From an uncultured Ruminococcus sp. (lineage in GTDB: Bacteria; Bacillota; Clostridia; Lachnospirales; Lachnospiraceae), in NCBI GenBank assembly GCA_904377845.1, contig CAJFGR010000001.1, positions 1-64,000 on the forward strand: 64,000 bases of DNA, given 5' to 3'. A program made the translations under genes and the position numbers. Of the stretch, positions 61,707-64,000 are shown piece by piece. The notes under the pieces were generated by a model. The model worked only from the letters and a program-made list of their open reading frames with translations, was not told where the DNA came from and did not search any database. Each line of letters begins with the position of its first letter. The stretch's first letter is position 1.

Positions 61707-61801
61707 GAAGTTCCCTCCCTTCTGCTGCTGCAAACGTCAGCAGACCATGTTTCTGTAATATACCGATATTATAAAACAATTCAGAGGATTCTTCAACAAT
61801 C

Positions 61802-62833
61802 CTATGGCGTTTCTCTGACGAGCAGAGCGATCCCTTCCGGAATTCCCGATGTGTCCGTAAGAGAGCAGGCTGTCGCATCTACTGCTTCCAGATGTGCGCT
61901 GTCAAATGCCCCGGAGGCGAAACGCACAACATGGGAAGGGACTTTATAAGTTCCGGTTCTTCCCGCCGGAAAGGCAAGAATGCACGATCCGTTTTCCGAA
62001 AAGAGCACTCCTTCTTCAGTATAGCAATCTCCTGAAGTCTCCATCTCATACCACTCCATATTCGTAAGCCCCGTAAATGCCCCTTCCTCAAAATATGTAA
62101 TATTGGACGGAATCCAGATCTCCCGCACATCCGGGAAGCCCGCTGCAAATGTACCCGCGGCAATCCCCGAACACCCCTCAGACGGCAGTTCCATATATCC
62201 GTCAGTCACAATAAGATCGGGATCAGCGATTCCGTAAATCAGCCCCGACTCATTGACAAGAAAGCCGTTCACCACTTCCGTTACCGGTGCTCCGGACGGA
62301 CTTTCCGGAGGTATTACCGCTGACGGATCTTCTTCCTCATACACGCCCGTGCCGGTATCAGGTTCCGCAGCGTTCTCTATGCCAGCGGATATCGTGTTTC
62401 CCGCAGTACCGGAAGGCAGGGCTGCCGACGATCCGGCTGCGGTATTCATAATGTCTTCTGGCATGATTACCGGGTGAGTCTCTTCTTTTTTAATTGACTC
62501 TGCATCTGAAGTCACATCTGCCGCCGGTCCATTTACACACACCGGCACCGCCGCTTCTGCCTCATTCACATCCGTCAGATTCGACGGCATACGAGTAAGA
62601 AGCCAGGTCAGATCCGCAGCTTCAGACATTCCTGTTCCTGCTTCCCACGCCGAAGTCCCCGCGGCCGGTACCGAATCCGCCATCCGGTCAGACACAGCCG
62701 GCATTCTGCCGTTACATACACCTGCAGCCATAACCAGCAATGCCAGAAATACGATCAGTACTTTAGCCGTTCTGGCTGCAGCCGCCGCTGAAAATCTTTC
62801 ACTGTAAAGTGTCCCGCACCATTCCATTTTCAT
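61802..62833 (-). CDS. Secreted BspA-like leucine-rich-repeat protein
   Basis: A 343-residue surface protein. The start at ATG after AAAGGACAGGG gives the N-terminal membrane segment VLIVFLALLVMAAGV. Residues 60-200 are a low-complexity Ala/Pro/Thr/Ser/Asp stalk. The C-terminal 130 residues are BspA-type LRR_5 repeats (AAGTFAAGFPDVREIWIPSNITYFEEGAF, GTYKVPSHVVRFASGAF). No wall anchor motif is seen. Not all 5' candidates are excluded: an ATG 30 codons upstream exists. Confidence 0.72.
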   Translation of the reverse strand: MKMEWCGTLYSERFSAAAAARTAKVLIVFLALLVMAAGVCNGRMPAVSDRMADSVPAAGTSAWEAGTGMSEAADLTWLLTRMPSNLTDVNEAEAAVPVCVNGPAADVTSDAESIKKEETHPVIMPEDIMNTAAGSSAALPSGTAGNTISAGIENAAEPDTGTGVYEEEDPSAVIPPESPSGAPVTEVVNGFLVNESGLIYGIADPDLIVTDGYMELPSEGCSGIAAGTFAAGFPDVREIWIPSNITYFEEGAFTGLTNMEWYEMETSGDCYTEEGVLFSENGSCILAFPAGRTGTYKVPSHVVRFASGAFDSAHLEAVDATACSLTDTSGIPEGIALLVRETP

Positions 62834-62906
62834 CCCTGTCCTTTCATCACCACAACACATATGGAAAATATTTCCACTTATTTTGCCAGAAAATACGATA
62901 TCAGAG

Positions 62907-62946
62907 AAAAAGGAATGCCGCAATCATTCGCAACATTCCTTTGCAT
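62907..62946. terminator. Terminator between purB and the LRR-protein gene
   Basis: A stem with arms AAAGGAATG and CATTCCTTT (62909-62917 and 62934-62942) bordered by T-runs on both strands; it ends purB transcription on the minus strand. Confidence 0.75.
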
Positions 62947-62977
62947 TTTTCTGTATTATAACTTTCAGCACAGGCGG

Positions 62978-64000
62978 TCAGACATTTATCTGCGCCGTCA
63001 TTCCAAGAACATCTTTGTTTTCTTCAAGAAGCGGATTAATCACGTTTTTCAGATATGCCTCAACCTGTTCTTTTGCACGGCCCACATATCTTGACGGATC
63101 CATCGTCTTCTGAAGATCTTCGAGACTTAAGTTAAATGCCGGATCTGCCGCAATCAGTTCGAGCAGATTATTATCCAGTCCTTTTTCTTTTACATTTCTT
63201 CCGGCCTCCATGGAAAGTTCACGGATACGCTCGTGCAGCTCCTGTCTGTCGCCGCCGGCTTTCACAGCGTCCATCATAATATTCTCTGTAGCCATAAACG
63301 GAAGCTCCGCCATGAGATGTTTCTCGATCACTTTCGGATATACTACAAGACCGTCTACAACGTTCAGACACAGATCCAGAATACCGTCTATGGCAAGGAA
63401 TCCCTCCGGAACGCTCAGACGCTTGTTCGCGGAATCATCCAGTGTACGTTCGAACCACTGTGTCGCCGATGTAACCGCCGGATTAAGCGCATCGATCATC
63501 ACATAGCGTGACAGAGATGCTATCCGCTCGCTTCTCATAGGATTTCTCTTATATGCCATAGCTGAAGAACCGATCTGGGTCTTCTCGAACGGCTCCTCGA
63601 TCTCTTTCAGATGCTGAAGGAGACGGATATCGTTGGAGAACTTGTGGGCGCTTGCGGCGATTCCCGCGAGCACATTCAGAACTCTCGTATCTACTTTTCT
63701 TGAGTATGTCTGTCCGGATACCGGATAACACGCCTTGAATCCCATCTTTTTGGCAATCATCGGATCGATTTTGTCAATTTTCTCCTGATCCCCGTCAAAA
63801 AGCTCAAGAAAGCTTGCCTGTGTTCCAGTAGTTCCTTTGGAACCCAGCAGCTTCAGACTTCCCAGCACATAATCCAGATCCTCCAGATCCATCTCGAACT
63901 CCTGCATCCACAGAGTTGCGCGTTTTCCTACTGTCGTCGGCTGGGCCGGCTGGAAATGGGTAAATGCCAGAGTCGGCTGGCTCTTCTGCGCATCTGCAAA
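62978..64000 (-). CDS. purB: Adenylosuccinate lyase, 5' part cut by window edge
   Basis: Catalyses two fumarate-releasing steps of purine synthesis. The reading frame is open to the end of the window, so the N-terminal part is missing (340 codons visible, about 475 expected). Conserved parts: THFQPAQPTTVGKRA at the edge (catalytic His region), SSAMAYKRNPMRSE (fumarate lyase signature) and the C-terminal domain. An internal Met near 63907 is not the true start. Confidence 0.93.
   Translation of the reverse strand, partial: FADAQKSQPTLAFTHFQPAQPTTVGKRATLWMQEFEMDLEDLDYVLGSLKLLGSKGTTGTQASFLELFDGDQEKIDKIDPMIAKKMGFKACYPVSGQTYSRKVDTRVLNVLAGIAASAHKFSNDIRLLQHLKEIEEPFEKTQIGSSAMAYKRNPMRSERIASLSRYVMIDALNPAVTSATQWFERTLDDSANKRLSVPEGFLAIDGILDLCLNVVDGLVVYPKVIEKHLMAELPFMATENIMMDAVKAGGDRQELHERIRELSMEAGRNVKEKGLDNNLLELIAADPAFNLSLEDLQKTMDPSRYVGRAKEQVEAYLKNVINPLLEENKDVLGMTAQINV

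Overview
The window reads as the chromosome of a Gram-positive, spore-forming anaerobe, most likely a gut Lachnospiraceae (Clostridia). The basis is a SigG-type sporulation sigma factor, an A-type flavoprotein, lipoprotein signal peptides, a type VIIb secretion locus rich in Ser/Thr kinases, LytTR signalling, and moderately AT-rich intergenic DNA with AGGAGG-type ribosome sites. Genus and species cannot be fixed from the sequence alone. Nearly everything is on the minus strand. Only 8.9-10.7, 49.1-49.6 and 57.3-57.6 kb run on plus. No rRNA, tRNA, insertion sequence, phage or CRISPR array was seen, and no gap exceeds 300 bases.

Layout. 0.1-5.1 kb: a nucleoside-type (BMP/NupOPQ) ABC importer. 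5.3-8.3 kb: copper efflux, with CopA carrying a fused CopZ-like tail, CsoR and its operators. 8.3-10.7 kb: an Spx/ArsC-like protein, a flavodiiron-type protein and a cytidylate-kinase-like protein. 10.8-11.9 kb: a PrsA/SurA-like lipoprotein. 12.1-31.2 kb: a long type VIIb operon. In transcription order it encodes an FHA protein, a CpaE/MinD-like protein, three paralogous Ser/Thr kinases, a PP2C phosphatase, a YukD-like ubiquitin fold, EssC, a WXG100 protein, three small helical proteins, a 411-residue candidate substrate and a TPR protein. 31.5-32.3 kb: a lipoprotein with its own promoter. 32.4-40.5 kb: a second cassette with a radical SAM/SPASM protein, three zinc-ribbon proteins (one with an SPFH domain), small membrane proteins, a HerA-type ATPase and a predicted WHH-like HNH/EndoVII nuclease. 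40.7-44.9 kb: a LytTR regulator, a one-pass histidine kinase and two polytopic sensors with kinase-like tails but no H-box. 44.9-64 kb: mostly housekeeping (mfd, pth, sigG, beta-CASP RNase, UvrD-type helicase, gltX, purB) plus degenerate GH13-like and sirtuin-like proteins.

How it fits together. The most notable signal is a promoter architecture found three times. Two direct repeats lie exactly 21 bp apart, and an extended -10 box sits at one fixed distance, with no recognisable -35. The copies precede the FHA/type VII operon (31.4 kb), the lipoprotein (32.35 kb) and the radical SAM/HerA cassette (40.6 kb). Spacing of this kind is typical of LytTR-family activators, and a LytTR regulator with an unusual split sensor lies beside the third copy. 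I infer one regulon: a signal sensed by the polytopic pseudo-kinases passes through the kinase and LytTR regulator and switches on both the kinase-controlled secretion system and the HerA/nuclease cassette. All three Ser/Thr kinases carry arrays of an acidic E-E-K-T-V-G-M motif before the membrane segment, which look like phosphothreonine docking tracts for FHA domains of the same operon.
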